50,832 nucleotides of DNA from an uncultured Bacilli bacterium. Its GTDB lineage: Bacteria > Bacillota_I > Bacilli_A > RF39 > UBA660. Under the pieces are notes generated by a model. That model had not been told where the DNA came from and searched no databases. It saw only the letters and a program-made list of their open reading frames with translations. A program made the position numbers and the translations under genes. The stretch's first letter is position 1; each line of letters starts with the position of its first letter. Positions 1-7,774 of this stretch are shown in pieces. The stretch spans positions 1 to 50,832 of the forward strand of contig CAKOIE010000005.1 of NCBI GenBank assembly GCA_934086395.1, written 5' to 3'.

Positions 1-12
1 GCATTTTAATTC

Positions 13-37
13 CCACTAGCATAGCTAGTGGTTTTTT
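13..37 (+). terminator. Intrinsic terminator of an upstream plus-strand gene
   Basis: CCACTAGC and GCTAGTGG form a perfect 8-bp stem with an ATA loop, followed directly by six T residues on the plus strand. It would end a gene lying to the left of the window. Confidence 0.8.
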
Positions 38-60
38 GTTGCTTGCCCTTTGCAAGCAAC
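38..60. repeat. Short perfect hairpin
   Basis: GTTGCTTGC and GCAAGCAAC pair as a 9-bp stem around a 5-nt loop immediately after the first terminator. It has no T-tail on the plus strand, so it may be part of a compound terminator or a binding site. Function is not clear. Confidence 0.4.
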
Positions 61-80
61 TATCCCTTAGACTTAATTAA

Positions 81-102
81 AAGACTAGTTTTTTCTAGTC
101 TT
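81..102 (-). terminator. Probable terminator of the first XRE gene
   Basis: AAGACTAG and CTAGTCTT pair around a 6-nt loop. On the minus strand the stem ends in TCTTTTAATT, a weak U-tail, about 20 bp beyond the stop codon of the regulator gene that ends at 122. Confidence 0.5.
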
Positions 103-121
103 ACTGATATGTTGTAATTTG

Positions 122-982
122 TTATTTATAATAATATAAATTTAATTGTTTTTGAATATCCTTTTCTAACTTTTCAATTGTACCATCATAATATACTTTA
201 TCCATATCATTTCTTACACTTCTTGGAAATATGTTTTTCATATCCTCATAATCATCTCTTGGTATTCTTGAATCAATAACTTTATATTCATCATTAGTAT
301 GTTCTACTACAAACATATAAGGAATAGAAGAACAACTATCTTGTTTTATCTCTTTATTATCCAAATAATATCTTTCTTCTAAAACCCATGCATAAACATT
401 ATAAAGTTTATGATTGTTTTTTTCTTTTATTAAATAAGTTCTAATACTAACGAATGATTTTTCGTTTTTATATTGCTTAGGTTTACTTTCTGATTTTTCT
501 AGCAAGTAATTTTCTACTCCACTTATAATTTCTTCTTCACGAAAATCAACCATAGGAATATATTTAAATCCCCATGTGCTAAATATCACAGGATCATTAT
601 TATTCATTCTTTTAACATCTACAAAAAACATTGATCCAATTATTAAAATTATTGTTATAATTGTTCTAACTGCTATTTTAAATATCTTGTCCTTATTTAT
701 AATTCTTCTATTTGTATAATCAATTGTTTTTAAAATATTTTCTTCAAATTTACTTTGATAATCTTTCTTTTCAATTTTCTCCCCGCTAATTAATTCATTT
801 ATTGTTATGTCTAATTCCTTACACAAGGGTATCATTAATGATAAATCAGGTATCCCTCTACCATTTTCCCATTTTGATATTGCTCTATCTGTAACACCAA
901 TTTTATCAGCTAATTCTTGTTGGGTCATATTTTTTTCTCTACGCAGTTCTAAAATAAATTTTCCAATCTTTTCTTGATTCAT
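122..982 (-). CDS. Membrane-anchored XRE-family regulator
   Basis: 286 residues. Residues 7-62 form an XRE/Cro helix-turn-helix domain with the usual recognition core (TQQELADK, then SKWENG). A single hydrophobic segment lies at about 103-122 and the remaining 160 residues are hydrophilic and probably face outward. The start is supported by AAAGGAG seven bases upstream of ATG. It is paralogous to the next gene (1068-1676) over the DNA-binding half, with only 85 bp between them. Regulators with this layout usually bind their own promoter and take a signal from the membrane or extracellular domain. The outer domain matches no family I recognise, so the signal is unknown. Confidence 0.85.
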   Translation of the reverse strand: MNQEKIGKFILELRREKNMTQQELADKIGVTDRAISKWENGRGIPDLSLMIPLCKELDITINELISGEKIEKKDYQSKFEENILKTIDYTNRRIINKDKIFKIAVRTIITIILIIGSMFFVDVKRMNNNDPVIFSTWGFKYIPMVDFREEEIISGVENYLLEKSESKPKQYKNEKSFVSIRTYLIKEKNNHKLYNVYAWVLEERYYLDNKEIKQDSCSSIPYMFVVEHTNDEYKVIDSRIPRDDYEDMKNIFPRSVRNDMDKVYYDGTIEKLEKDIQKQLNLYYYK

Positions 983-1067
983 AATTTCTCCTTTATCAGT
1001 CTAATTATATTATAAATTTAACATGATTACACCAAACGAAGCGTAGAGTTAATTAATTTAAAATTTG

Positions 1068-1676
1068 TTATTTACTTATAACTTTTTTATGCCAAGTTTT
1101 TTTATTACAATTAGGGCATTTCATTCTTCTTGTTCTATTAATATGCATAGAAAACAAAACACTTTTATAAGTTGGAATATATTTATAATTACATTTTGAA
1201 CATTCATAATATCCAGCAATTTGTTCAATTCTAATTGTATAACTAATTCCAATAATAAAAGGAATAGTGCCAAATACGACTAGTATTATTCTTATCCAAT
1301 TCTCCATTTGAACAAATGATGCAATAATAATGCAAAGGAACATTATTATTGAAACTATTATTCCTATAAATATTTCTAATATAAGTAATTCCCTATCTCT
1401 TTGCTCCTTAATTTTTATCATTTCAAGTAGGTTTTCTTCTAACTTTTTTTCATTATCTTTCATGTCTATAACACAGCCACTAAATAAATCATTTATGGTA
1501 ATATTTAATATCTTACATAATTCTGGAATATTAGATACATCTGGAATACAGTTTCCATTTTCCCATTTTGATATTGCTCTATCTGTCACATTTAATTTTT
1601 CTGCTAAACCACTTTGCGTTAATCCTTTTTCTTTTCTTTTTTCTTGAATAAACTTGCCAATCTTAATTTGATCCAT
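1068..1676 (-). CDS. XRE-family regulator with two membrane helices and a zinc ribbon
   Basis: 202 residues. The XRE helix-turn-helix occupies residues 7-63 (SKWENG core at 36-41), with close identity to the neighbouring regulator. Two hydrophobic segments follow at about 98-120 and 128-148. The C-terminal 45 residues carry two CxxC pairs, Cys159/162 and Cys187/190, a likely zinc ribbon returning to the cytoplasm. RBS AAAGGAG precedes the ATG. The order HTH, two helices, zinc ribbon suggests a membrane-tethered transcription factor; DNA and metal binding are inferred from the motifs. It lies directly downstream of the damaged abiF gene on the same strand and may have been acquired with it. 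Confidence 0.85.
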   Translation of the reverse strand: MDQIKIGKFIQEKRKEKGLTQSGLAEKLNVTDRAISKWENGNCIPDVSNIPELCKILNITINDLFSGCVIDMKDNEKKLEENLLEMIKIKEQRDRELLILEIFIGIIVSIIMFLCIIIASFVQMENWIRIILVVFGTIPFIIGISYTIRIEQIAGYYECSKCNYKYIPTYKSVLFSMHINRTRRMKCPNCNKKTWHKKVISK

Positions 1677-1730
1677 TTAGTTTTTCTCCTTTCAAATAAA
1701 TTATATATTACTTATCATAGATTAAACACG

Positions 1731-1746
1731 AACTCATAGTTGAGTT
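1731..1746. promoter_or_regulatory. Palindrome upstream of the XRE gene
   Basis: AACTCATAGTTGAGTT is a perfect inverted repeat (6-bp arms, 4-bp centre). It sits about 55 bp before the start of the XRE gene at 1676 and just upstream of a TATAAT-type -10 box. It has no T-tail, so an operator for the adjacent XRE protein is more likely than a terminator. Inference from position only. Confidence 0.4.
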
Positions 1747-1758
1747 AAGCAAATTATT

Positions 1759-2687
1759 TTATAAATCTTTTAATTTTTCAAAATTTTCAGGAAAATGCAT
1801 TATAGATAATAATTGACTTCTATTAAGAGAACCAATTTCTTCATCATATTTAGTAATTAAATTAGATAAGTTATCTATTAACTATTGAATTTTTCTTTAC
1901 TTGAAAAGAATTTAATAGATATTAGTATGGCAAATAAATCTTTTTTACCTTGAATTATATTATTATTTTTATCTTTCTTTAAATTAAATTCTTTATGATA
2001 TCTTGTTGTTTTAATACCCAACTTATCATCAATAAATGACATAAGTATATCATCATGACAACATATATTTCTAACTCTAACAAGTAGTCTTAACATATTA
2101 GCAACTTCACTACTATTAACATTTTCATTAGTTAGTTTCTTTTTCATATAATCTTTATCATTATTTTTAGATACATAGAACATATCACGAATCATACCAA
2201 ACGATAATATTTTCATATATACCCATAATGGAACAAATGAGTGATTATTTCTATAAAACATAACTGCTTTATTTTTAATTCCAAAATCATTTAATTGTTT
2301 ATCTAAATTAAATAATGTATCTGATAAATAATTATTAAAAATATCATAATTATTATTATTCAAAATATCTTCAATTTTAAAACCATATCTTGAACTATAA
2401 TTATTTGTATAAATAGTTTTTAATTTTTGTTCTATTTCAAATATTGGATCTAAAATAACTAATTTTAACATTTTATCAAAAATATATAATGAATATATGT
2501 CTTCAAATGATGTATTATTTTTATAAGTATCATCATTGTTTTTAAAAGCAAACTTATAACCCATAATAAAATAATAGTTATTTACTTCTAATATTTGTTT
2601 AACATCATTTTCATTTTTCAGATTAATGTTTTTAGATTTAATGTTAGTTATTAATTCATCGATAGTTAAAAATGTTTTGTCTGACAT
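1759..2687 (-). pseudogene. abiF: AbiF/AbiD (Abi_2) family HEPN RNase, frameshifted near the 3' end
   Basis: The protein reads from ATG at 2687 (RBS AGGTGAT) for 269 residues to a TAA at 1878. An upstream in-frame ATG at 2726 lies in a terminator-like hairpin and is unlikely to be used. It has the Abi_2 layout, including the HEPN motif Rx4H at R206-H211 (RNICCH). After the stop, another frame continues as about 38 residues ending at 1759, with IGSLNRSQ and MHFPENFEKL, which resembles the usual Abi_2 C-terminus. The original protein was therefore about 308 residues, normal for the family, and an indel near 1876 removed its tail. Abi_2 proteins are abortive-infection RNases related to the HEPN domains of Cas13. 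Whether the shortened protein works is unknown; a sequencing error in the A/T-rich stretch is possible. Confidence 0.8.
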
Positions 2688-2716
2688 ATAATCATCACCT
2701 CGTGTTATTATATCAG

Positions 2717-2848
2717 AAAAAGGCACAAAAGAATAATCTTTTGTGCGCTCACTAGCAGGAAATTACATTCCTACATTTTTAATATATGAAAAACTAATAT
2801 AAATATACAAAAAAAGACTGGATGACATTAGTCACTTCCAGTGCTCAC
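2717..2848 (-). ncRNA. Predicted structured RNA upstream of abiF
   Basis: A strong minus-strand promoter (2855-2884) fires into about 130 nt without a credible ORF. It contains three hairpins: 2817-2842 (ACTGGA/TCCAGT with an inner TGAC/GTCA, then seven U), 2755-2774 (seven pairs including one G-U), and 2723-2746 (GCACAAAAGA/TCTTTTGTGC, then CUUUUUC). The last is a good intrinsic terminator 36 bp before the abiF start. GTGAGC occurs both at the RNA 5' end and just before the last hairpin. AbiF-family genes are reported to be paired with upstream non-coding RNAs, so an RNA partner or antitoxin is plausible; a transcription attenuator for abiF is the alternative. The first T-run could also yield a much shorter RNA. 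Confidence 0.5.
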
Positions 2849-2854
2849 GATTAG

Positions 2855-2884
2855 ATAATATCAAAAAATCCAAGTGTTTGTCAA
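2855..2884 (-). promoter_or_regulatory. Strong sigma-A-type promoter before the abiF leader RNA
   Basis: On the minus strand, a perfect -35 box TTGACA (2879-2884) and a -10 box TATTAT (2855-2860) are separated by 18 bp. The predicted start is near 2848, directly before the first leader hairpin. Confidence 0.7.
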
Positions 2885-2907
2885 TCTTTTTGATTATTCT
2901 CGAAATA

Positions 2908-3172
2908 TCAAGCATTTAGTTGATTATTTATATAATCTTCAAGTTGAATCTTCTTATTTAAACTACCAATATAAATATCAGTATAATAATTTAATGCTAG
3001 AAATATAGTATCTTTAACAATAATCATATGAGGCACTATAAATGGTAAATTAGTCTTATGATTTTTTCTAATACAGCCATTTATAATAGTCGATTCGATA
3101 TGACAAAACTCACATATAAACTCTAATGATTACATTCTATTTCTAGTTATTGCATAATAATCTTAATCACTA
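2908..3172 (-). pseudogene. Remnant of an unrecognised gene
   Basis: A minus-strand frame of about 74 codons ends in TGA at 2908-2910 and has ordinary protein-like composition (for example PFIVPHMIIVKDT and EFICEFCHIEST) but no start codon. Further upstream, related-looking codons continue in another frame broken by TAA and TAG. It looks like the 3' end of a decayed gene; I cannot assign a family. The rest of the 2.7-3.4 kb interval holds the abiF leader RNA, a palindrome and the repeats before the MATE gene. Confidence 0.4.
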
Positions 3173-3250
3173 CAACATAATCCTTTCTTTTAAAGGAATT
3201 TTTAACAAATAAAAAATCAACCCAATTATGAGTTGAAATTTATCGTAAAT

Positions 3251-3267
3251 GTTCGAAAATTTCGAAC
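3251..3267. repeat. Perfect 17-bp palindrome
   Basis: GTTCGAAAATTTCGAAC has 8-bp arms around one central A. It contains GTTC and GAAC, but in the opposite arrangement to the Bacillus SOS box (GAAC-N4-GTTC), so it is not a LexA site of that type. It is a possible operator for one of the nearby XRE proteins; no direct evidence. Confidence 0.35.
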
Positions 3268-3360
3268 AAATTCATCATTGGAGCGATTAAGTAACAGCTT
3301 ACGAACCATAACATTCTCTTTCTAAAAATATTATATATGAGATCCTATTAAATTTCAATG

Positions 3361-3423
3361 AGAGTATGGAGAATTTTGTTATTCACATAGAGTATGGAGA
3401 ATTTTGTTATTTTATAGTATAAT
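3361..3423 (+). promoter_or_regulatory. Promoter with tandem 23-bp repeats before the MATE gene
   Basis: A 23-bp sequence beginning AGAGTATGGAGAATTTTG occurs twice exactly, at 3361-3383 and 3389-3411, a 28-bp period. A -10 box TATAAT lies at 3418-3423, and TGGAGA inside the second copy falls at the -35 position. A repressor or activator binding the repeats would control the exporter gene. It could also be a promoter duplicated by replication slippage. Confidence 0.5.
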
Positions 3424-3457
3424 TTTATTGATTTAATACTTTTTTATGGAGTGAGTT

Positions 3458-4726
3458 ATGGAAGAAATAATAAATGTTAAGTCACAATTAAAAATATCAT
3501 TACCGATAGCTTTTGAAAGTTTAATAAATATATTAATGACACTAGTAGATACATTAGTAATTTCTATAGTTGGAATAAAAGAATTAGCAGCACTTGGTGC
3601 CATGGCTGTTATATTAAATATAATGCAAATGAGCATTCAAACAATTAATGTATCTAACAATACATTAGTTGCAAAGTCTTTGGGTGAAAAAAATCTTGAT
3701 AAATTAAAATTAGTTACTGGAAATTCACTTATTTTGACATTAATAATATCTATATTTACATTAATACTAATATTTTTAATACAACCAATATTTCCACCTT
3801 TATTTAATGTAGATACTATTGCAACTACATATCTAACTATAAGATTATTTGGTTTTATACAAAGCAGTGTAGTAACTGTATTATCAGGCCATCAAAGGAC
3901 TATAGGAAATCAAAAAAGTATTTTATATTTACGAATTTTTGCCGTTATTTTAAATTTAATATTAGATATCATTAGTGTGCATTATGGATACGGAATTATA
4001 GGTGTAGCAATGATAACTGTATTTATCGATACCATACTGGAAATATATTTATGTATATATTCTAGAAAAAATGTAAAAATTAGATTTGTAAATGAATACT
4101 TTAAAGATATATTAAAATTATTTAAATGGAATTTTATTGAAAGAGTAGCGTCAAGGATAGACAATTTTATATTCAACTTAATTGTAGCAAGAATGGGTAA
4201 TTTAGAATATTCTGTTCACGTTATTCTATTACAAATTGCAAATGTATATGAGTCATTTATACAAGGATATGGTGATGGTATTACTATAAGTATAGGAATT
4301 GCATCTGGAAAAAATGATAAAAATTACATGAGTAAAGTGAAAACTGTTGCAAAGAAATTAATTAATTATAGTTCCATAATATTACCTTTTATAATACTTA
4401 GAATTTCCATTGTAATTATGAATATTTCATTAAAAGAACCTGAACTTCAAAAAATATTTTTAACAGTATTACCACTATTTTTAATTGGTTGTTATATAAC
4501 AATGTCTGCTACATATTATTTTGCTATATTAAGAGGACTTAGAGATTTTAAATTCTTAGCTAAAAGAAATATAATTAGTTCCATTATTAAAATTGTTGTA
4601 GCGACTATATTGTCATTTACTCCACTTGGAATTGTTGGTGTATGGATAGGATATTTAGTATATGGAATAATGCAAAAAGTTTTATCTAAGATAAGATATG
4701 AAAATATAAGTATAGAAAGTGAGTAA
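3458..4726 (+). CDS. MATE-family multidrug/toxin exporter
   Basis: 422 residues, nearly all hydrophobic, with the roughly 12-helix pattern and length of MATE (NorM/DinF type) antiporters. The N-terminal region is typical (SLPIAFESLINILMTLVDTL, then LGAMAVI and an intracellular SLGEKN turn), and a second half with similar topology follows. MATE proteins export cationic compounds in exchange for Na+ or H+. The start has RBS GGAGTGAG. The broken acetyltransferase gene begins 4 bp after its stop, suggesting that the two once formed a resistance-type operon. Substrate is unknown. Confidence 0.85.
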   Translation: MEEIINVKSQLKISLPIAFESLINILMTLVDTLVISIVGIKELAALGAMAVILNIMQMSIQTINVSNNTLVAKSLGEKNLDKLKLVTGNSLILTLIISIFTLILIFLIQPIFPPLFNVDTIATTYLTIRLFGFIQSSVVTVLSGHQRTIGNQKSILYLRIFAVILNLILDIISVHYGYGIIGVAMITVFIDTILEIYLCIYSRKNVKIRFVNEYFKDILKLFKWNFIERVASRIDNFIFNLIVARMGNLEYSVHVILLQIANVYESFIQGYGDGITISIGIASGKNDKNYMSKVKTVAKKLINYSSIILPFIILRISIVIMNISLKEPELQKIFLTVLPLFLIGCYITMSATYYFAILRGLRDFKFLAKRNIISSIIKIVVATILSFTPLGIVGVWIGYLVYGIMQKVLSKIRYENISIESE

Positions 4727-4730
4727 TTAA

Positions 4731-5252
4731 ATGAATAATATATTATCAAATATCAACATTATTGAGTACAATGGAAAATATAATAAATAAATAAATGATT
4801 TTGTTAATTTATCAATGCATATTTTTATTGGAAGGCCATTTAAACAAAGAGAGGACATAATTAATATACAAGATTATTACATTGAAAAAGGTGGCAATTT
4901 TTGGATTGCGTTTGATAAAGATAAGATAGTAGGAACAATTGCACTTGAAAATAGAAATACAATTGGAATATTAAAAAGATTTTATGTTGATAAAGACTAT
5001 CAAAGATTAGGATTTGGATCATTGCTATATAATGAATTTGAAATCTACGTAAAGTCTAAGACAAATATTAAAACTATTTATCTTGCTTGTGGAAAGTCTT
5101 TTAAAGATGTTCATAACTTTTATACGAAAAAAGGTTGGAAACAAATTAATAAATTAGATATAGATATGCACTTTGCAAATAATGATGATTTCTTCAAAAA
5201 AGATTATAAAGGGTATGAGAATTCCCATAGTAGAATTTATGTAGGAGTATAA
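4731..5252 (+). pseudogene. GNAT-family N-acetyltransferase interrupted by an in-frame stop
   Basis: From the ATG at 4731, four bases after the MATE stop, one frame runs to 5252 but is broken by TAA at 4788-4790, codon 20. The missing piece reads as a normal GNAT N-terminus (NINIIEYNGKY). The part beyond the stop (145 codons from the ATG at 4815) has the acetyl-CoA-binding core: VDKDYQRLGFGSLL matches the Q/RxxGxG/A pyrophosphate-binding loop, and FYTKKGWK the usual motif B. The ATG at 4815 has no clear RBS, so the protein is probably not made or lacks its first strand. A single base change explains the damage; the original substrate is unknown. Confidence 0.7.
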
Positions 5253-5308
5253 ATTCAGTGCTGGCTAGACATATATTTTATTCCCATATTAAAAAATCAA
5301 AAAAAGGA

Positions 5309-5380
5309 TTAAATTATTCTGATAATTTTTTCCACTTTTTGGTCGTCAGTAGATATTCTTACATAAATATCACATCTCAT
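5309..5380 (-). pseudogene. N-terminal stub of a serine recombinase
   Basis: A well-formed RBS (AAGGAG) and ATG at 5380 open a frame of only 23 codons. Its first 14 residues, MRCDIYVRISTDDQ, match the start of resolvase/large serine recombinases (consensus YxRVSTxxQ, with the catalytic Ser in the ST pair). The frame then degenerates and stops at 5309. Its place 90 bp from a tRNA gene, at the edge of a decayed accessory stretch, fits an integrase left behind by a lost mobile element. Confidence 0.6.
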
Positions 5381-5423
5381 AGTTTTTCTCCTTGAAAGAA
5401 AGAAAACTTTTTGAGTTTTGTAT

Positions 5424-5459
5424 AAAATAAAAACTTACGAACAATTAAGTCCGTAAGTT
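5424..5459 (-). terminator. Terminator of tRNA-Gly
   Basis: AACTTACG and CGTAAGTT form an 8-bp stem around a 12-nt loop. On the minus strand it is followed by TTTATTTT, ten bases past the tRNA 3' end. The stretch 5253-5468 otherwise holds only the recombinase stub. Confidence 0.8.
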
Positions 5460-5468
5460 AATTTCTAA

Positions 5469-5542
<74 letters not shown>

Positions 5543-5597
5543 GTCAAATACAAACTAATTATATAATAAATTAGAATGTATTTGCAAGTATTTTTTG

Positions 5598-7721
5598 CTA
5601 TTTTATTAAAGAAAGTTGAACTTTTCCTTTATTTTTGTCAATATCCGATATATAAACAGTTAAAATATCTCCTACACTAACAATATCTTTAGGATCTTTA
5701 ACAAAGTTTTTGCTCATTTTAGAAATGTGTAATAATCCATCATCATGTAAACCAATATCTACAAAGGCTCCAAATGAAGCAACATTTCTAACTGTTCCTT
5801 TTAATTCCATCCCTATAGATAAATCATCAATAGTTAATACGTCACTTCTTAAAATTGTTTCTGGTGCTTCACTTCTAGGATCTAATCCGGGATTTTTTAA
5901 TTCTTTAATTATATCAGTTACTGTATAAATATCTGAATTTAATTCTTTTGTTAATCTTTCTATATCAATATTTTCTAGTTTATGTTTAAACTCTTCTGTT
6001 TTAATATCTTTAATATCTGAATTTAATAACTTTAATAATTTACTTGTTAATTCATAACTTTCAGGGTGAATTCCTGTGTTATCTAGTGGATTTACACTAT
6101 TATTAATTCTTAAGAAACCAACACATTGTTCATAAACTTTATCTGTTGTTAATTTTTTAATTTCTTCTCTTGATGTAAATTCTTTTTTTTCTTTAAATTT
6201 TTGAATTTTATTAATTACAGTAGTAGTTAAACCTGATACATATTTTAAAATAAAGTTTGAAGCAGTATTAATGTTTACTCCTACCTCGTTTACAACTTTT
6301 GATACTGTATTATCTAAGCTTTCGGTTAGTTTTTTAGAGTTTACATCATGTTGATATTCTCCTACACCAATGCTTTTTGGATCTATTTTTACAAGTTCTG
6401 AAAGTGGGTCAATAACTCTTCTTCCAATACTTACTGCACTTCTTTCTTGAACTTCATAATCAGGAAATTCTCTTTGGGCTTCTTTACTGGCAGAGTAAAC
6501 GCTTGCTCCTGCTTCACTAACTATTGTATAATAAACGTCTTTTAAATCCTTAATAGTGTTTGCTACAAATTCTTCACTTTCTCGTGATGCTGTACCATTA
6601 CCAATAGCGATTAAATTAATGTTATAAGTTTTAATTAAGTTAAGTAATTTAATTCTTGATGCTTCTTTTTCATTTTTTGGTTCATGAGGATAAATTACAT
6701 CTTTATGTAAAACGTTGCCTTTTTCATCAAGACACGCTAGTTTACAACCAGTTCTAAATGCTGGGTCAAATCCGAGAACACGATATCCTTTAACGGGTCT
6801 AGTCATAAGAAGATTTTCTAAATTATCTTTAAATACCTCGATGGCATTATCTTCTGACTTTTCAGTTAATTCACTTCTTACATCTCTTTCGATTGATGGA
6901 TATATTAATCTTTTTAGGGCATCTTTTATGGCGTCATTAACATAATCTACAACAAATGATTCTTTATTTTTAATAATTTTATTAAATAAAGAGTTAAAAA
7001 TATAATCATTATCATAATCTAATTTAACTGTTATAACATTTTCTTTCTCGGCTCTATTTATAGCTAAAACACGATATGGTTTAATGTATTTAACTTTTTC
7101 AGTAAAGTCATAGTATATTTCATATGTCTTTTTTTCATCCACAGCGTTTTTCTTTATTTTAGATACAATTGATGCATTATTCCAAATATAATTTCTGACG
7201 AATTTACGATAATAAGCATTATCACTAATCCATTCACTTATAATATATTTAGCGTTTTCTAGGGCAACATCTTTTTCAACATTAGGAACGATACCACATA
7301 ATGATTCTAAACTCCCTTTAGTAGGGAATGCCATAATTGCTTTAGCAAGTGGTTCTAATCCCATTTTAATTGCTTCAGTAGCTTTTGTTTTCTTCTTTTC
7401 TTTATATGGCAAGTATATATCTTCTACTTCAACTAATTTAGTACAGTTTAGGATATTCTTTTTGATTTCATCTGTAAGCATACCTTTTTCATCAATTAAT
7501 CTAATAACTGTTTCTTTTCTTTCCATTAAGTTATTATAATAACGATATTTTTCTTCTATTTTGGCTATTTGATTTTCATCTAATGCGCCGGTGGCTTCTT
7601 TACGATATCTGGCAATAAATGGTATTGTTGATCCTTCTTCTAAAAGAGTTAATACTGCCTTTATTTGATTTATTTTAATATTAAGTTCACTACTTAATTC
7701 TTCTATTACTATTTCATTCAT
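5598..7721 (-). CDS. tex: Tex-family RNA-binding transcription accessory protein
   Basis: 707 residues, the normal length for Tex. The N-terminal Tex domain includes IPFIARYRKEATG, where the family is strongly conserved. A YqgF-type RNase H fold begins near residue 318 (RVLGFDPAFRTGCK). A helix-hairpin-helix region follows around 490-560, and a C-terminal S1 RNA-binding domain (GTVRNVASFGAFVDIGLHDDG) runs from about 635 to the end. Tex binds RNA in the cytoplasm and affects transcription and stress tolerance; its exact activity is not settled. RBS GAGGT precedes the ATG. It follows the terminator of the upstream membrane-protein gene, so it is probably transcribed alone. Confidence 0.95.
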   Translation of the reverse strand: MNEIVIEELSSELNIKINQIKAVLTLLEEGSTIPFIARYRKEATGALDENQIAKIEEKYRYYNNLMERKETVIRLIDEKGMLTDEIKKNILNCTKLVEVEDIYLPYKEKKKTKATEAIKMGLEPLAKAIMAFPTKGSLESLCGIVPNVEKDVALENAKYIISEWISDNAYYRKFVRNYIWNNASIVSKIKKNAVDEKKTYEIYYDFTEKVKYIKPYRVLAINRAEKENVITVKLDYDNDYIFNSLFNKIIKNKESFVVDYVNDAIKDALKRLIYPSIERDVRSELTEKSEDNAIEVFKDNLENLLMTRPVKGYRVLGFDPAFRTGCKLACLDEKGNVLHKDVIYPHEPKNEKEASRIKLLNLIKTYNINLIAIGNGTASRESEEFVANTIKDLKDVYYTIVSEAGASVYSASKEAQREFPDYEVQERSAVSIGRRVIDPLSELVKIDPKSIGVGEYQHDVNSKKLTESLDNTVSKVVNEVGVNINTASNFILKYVSGLTTTVINKIQKFKEKKEFTSREEIKKLTTDKVYEQCVGFLRINNSVNPLDNTGIHPESYELTSKLLKLLNSDIKDIKTEEFKHKLENIDIERLTKELNSDIYTVTDIIKELKNPGLDPRSEAPETILRSDVLTIDDLSIGMELKGTVRNVASFGAFVDIGLHDDGLLHISKMSKNFVKDPKDIVSVGDILTVYISDIDKNKGKVQLSLIK

Positions 7722-7750
7722 AATTTACCTCACTTATTTTATTGTAACAT

Positions 7751-7774
7751 AAAAAAAGAGATTTTAGTCTCTTT
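7751..7774 (-). terminator. Terminator between the membrane-protein gene and tex
   Basis: AAAGAGA and TCTCTTT pair around a 6-nt loop, followed on the minus strand by a run of seven T (counting the end of the stem). It begins one base after the stop of the 7775-9349 gene. Confidence 0.75.

Noticed and set aside
3251..3267. Palindrome as a LexA SOS box
   Set aside because: The arms are in the opposite order (GTTC outside) to the Firmicutes GAAC-N4-GTTC site, and no SOS gene is adjacent.
3433..3636. Open frame on the minus strand across the MATE start
   Set aside because: It lies antisense to a clear MATE gene with a proper RBS, and has no family features or RBS of its own.
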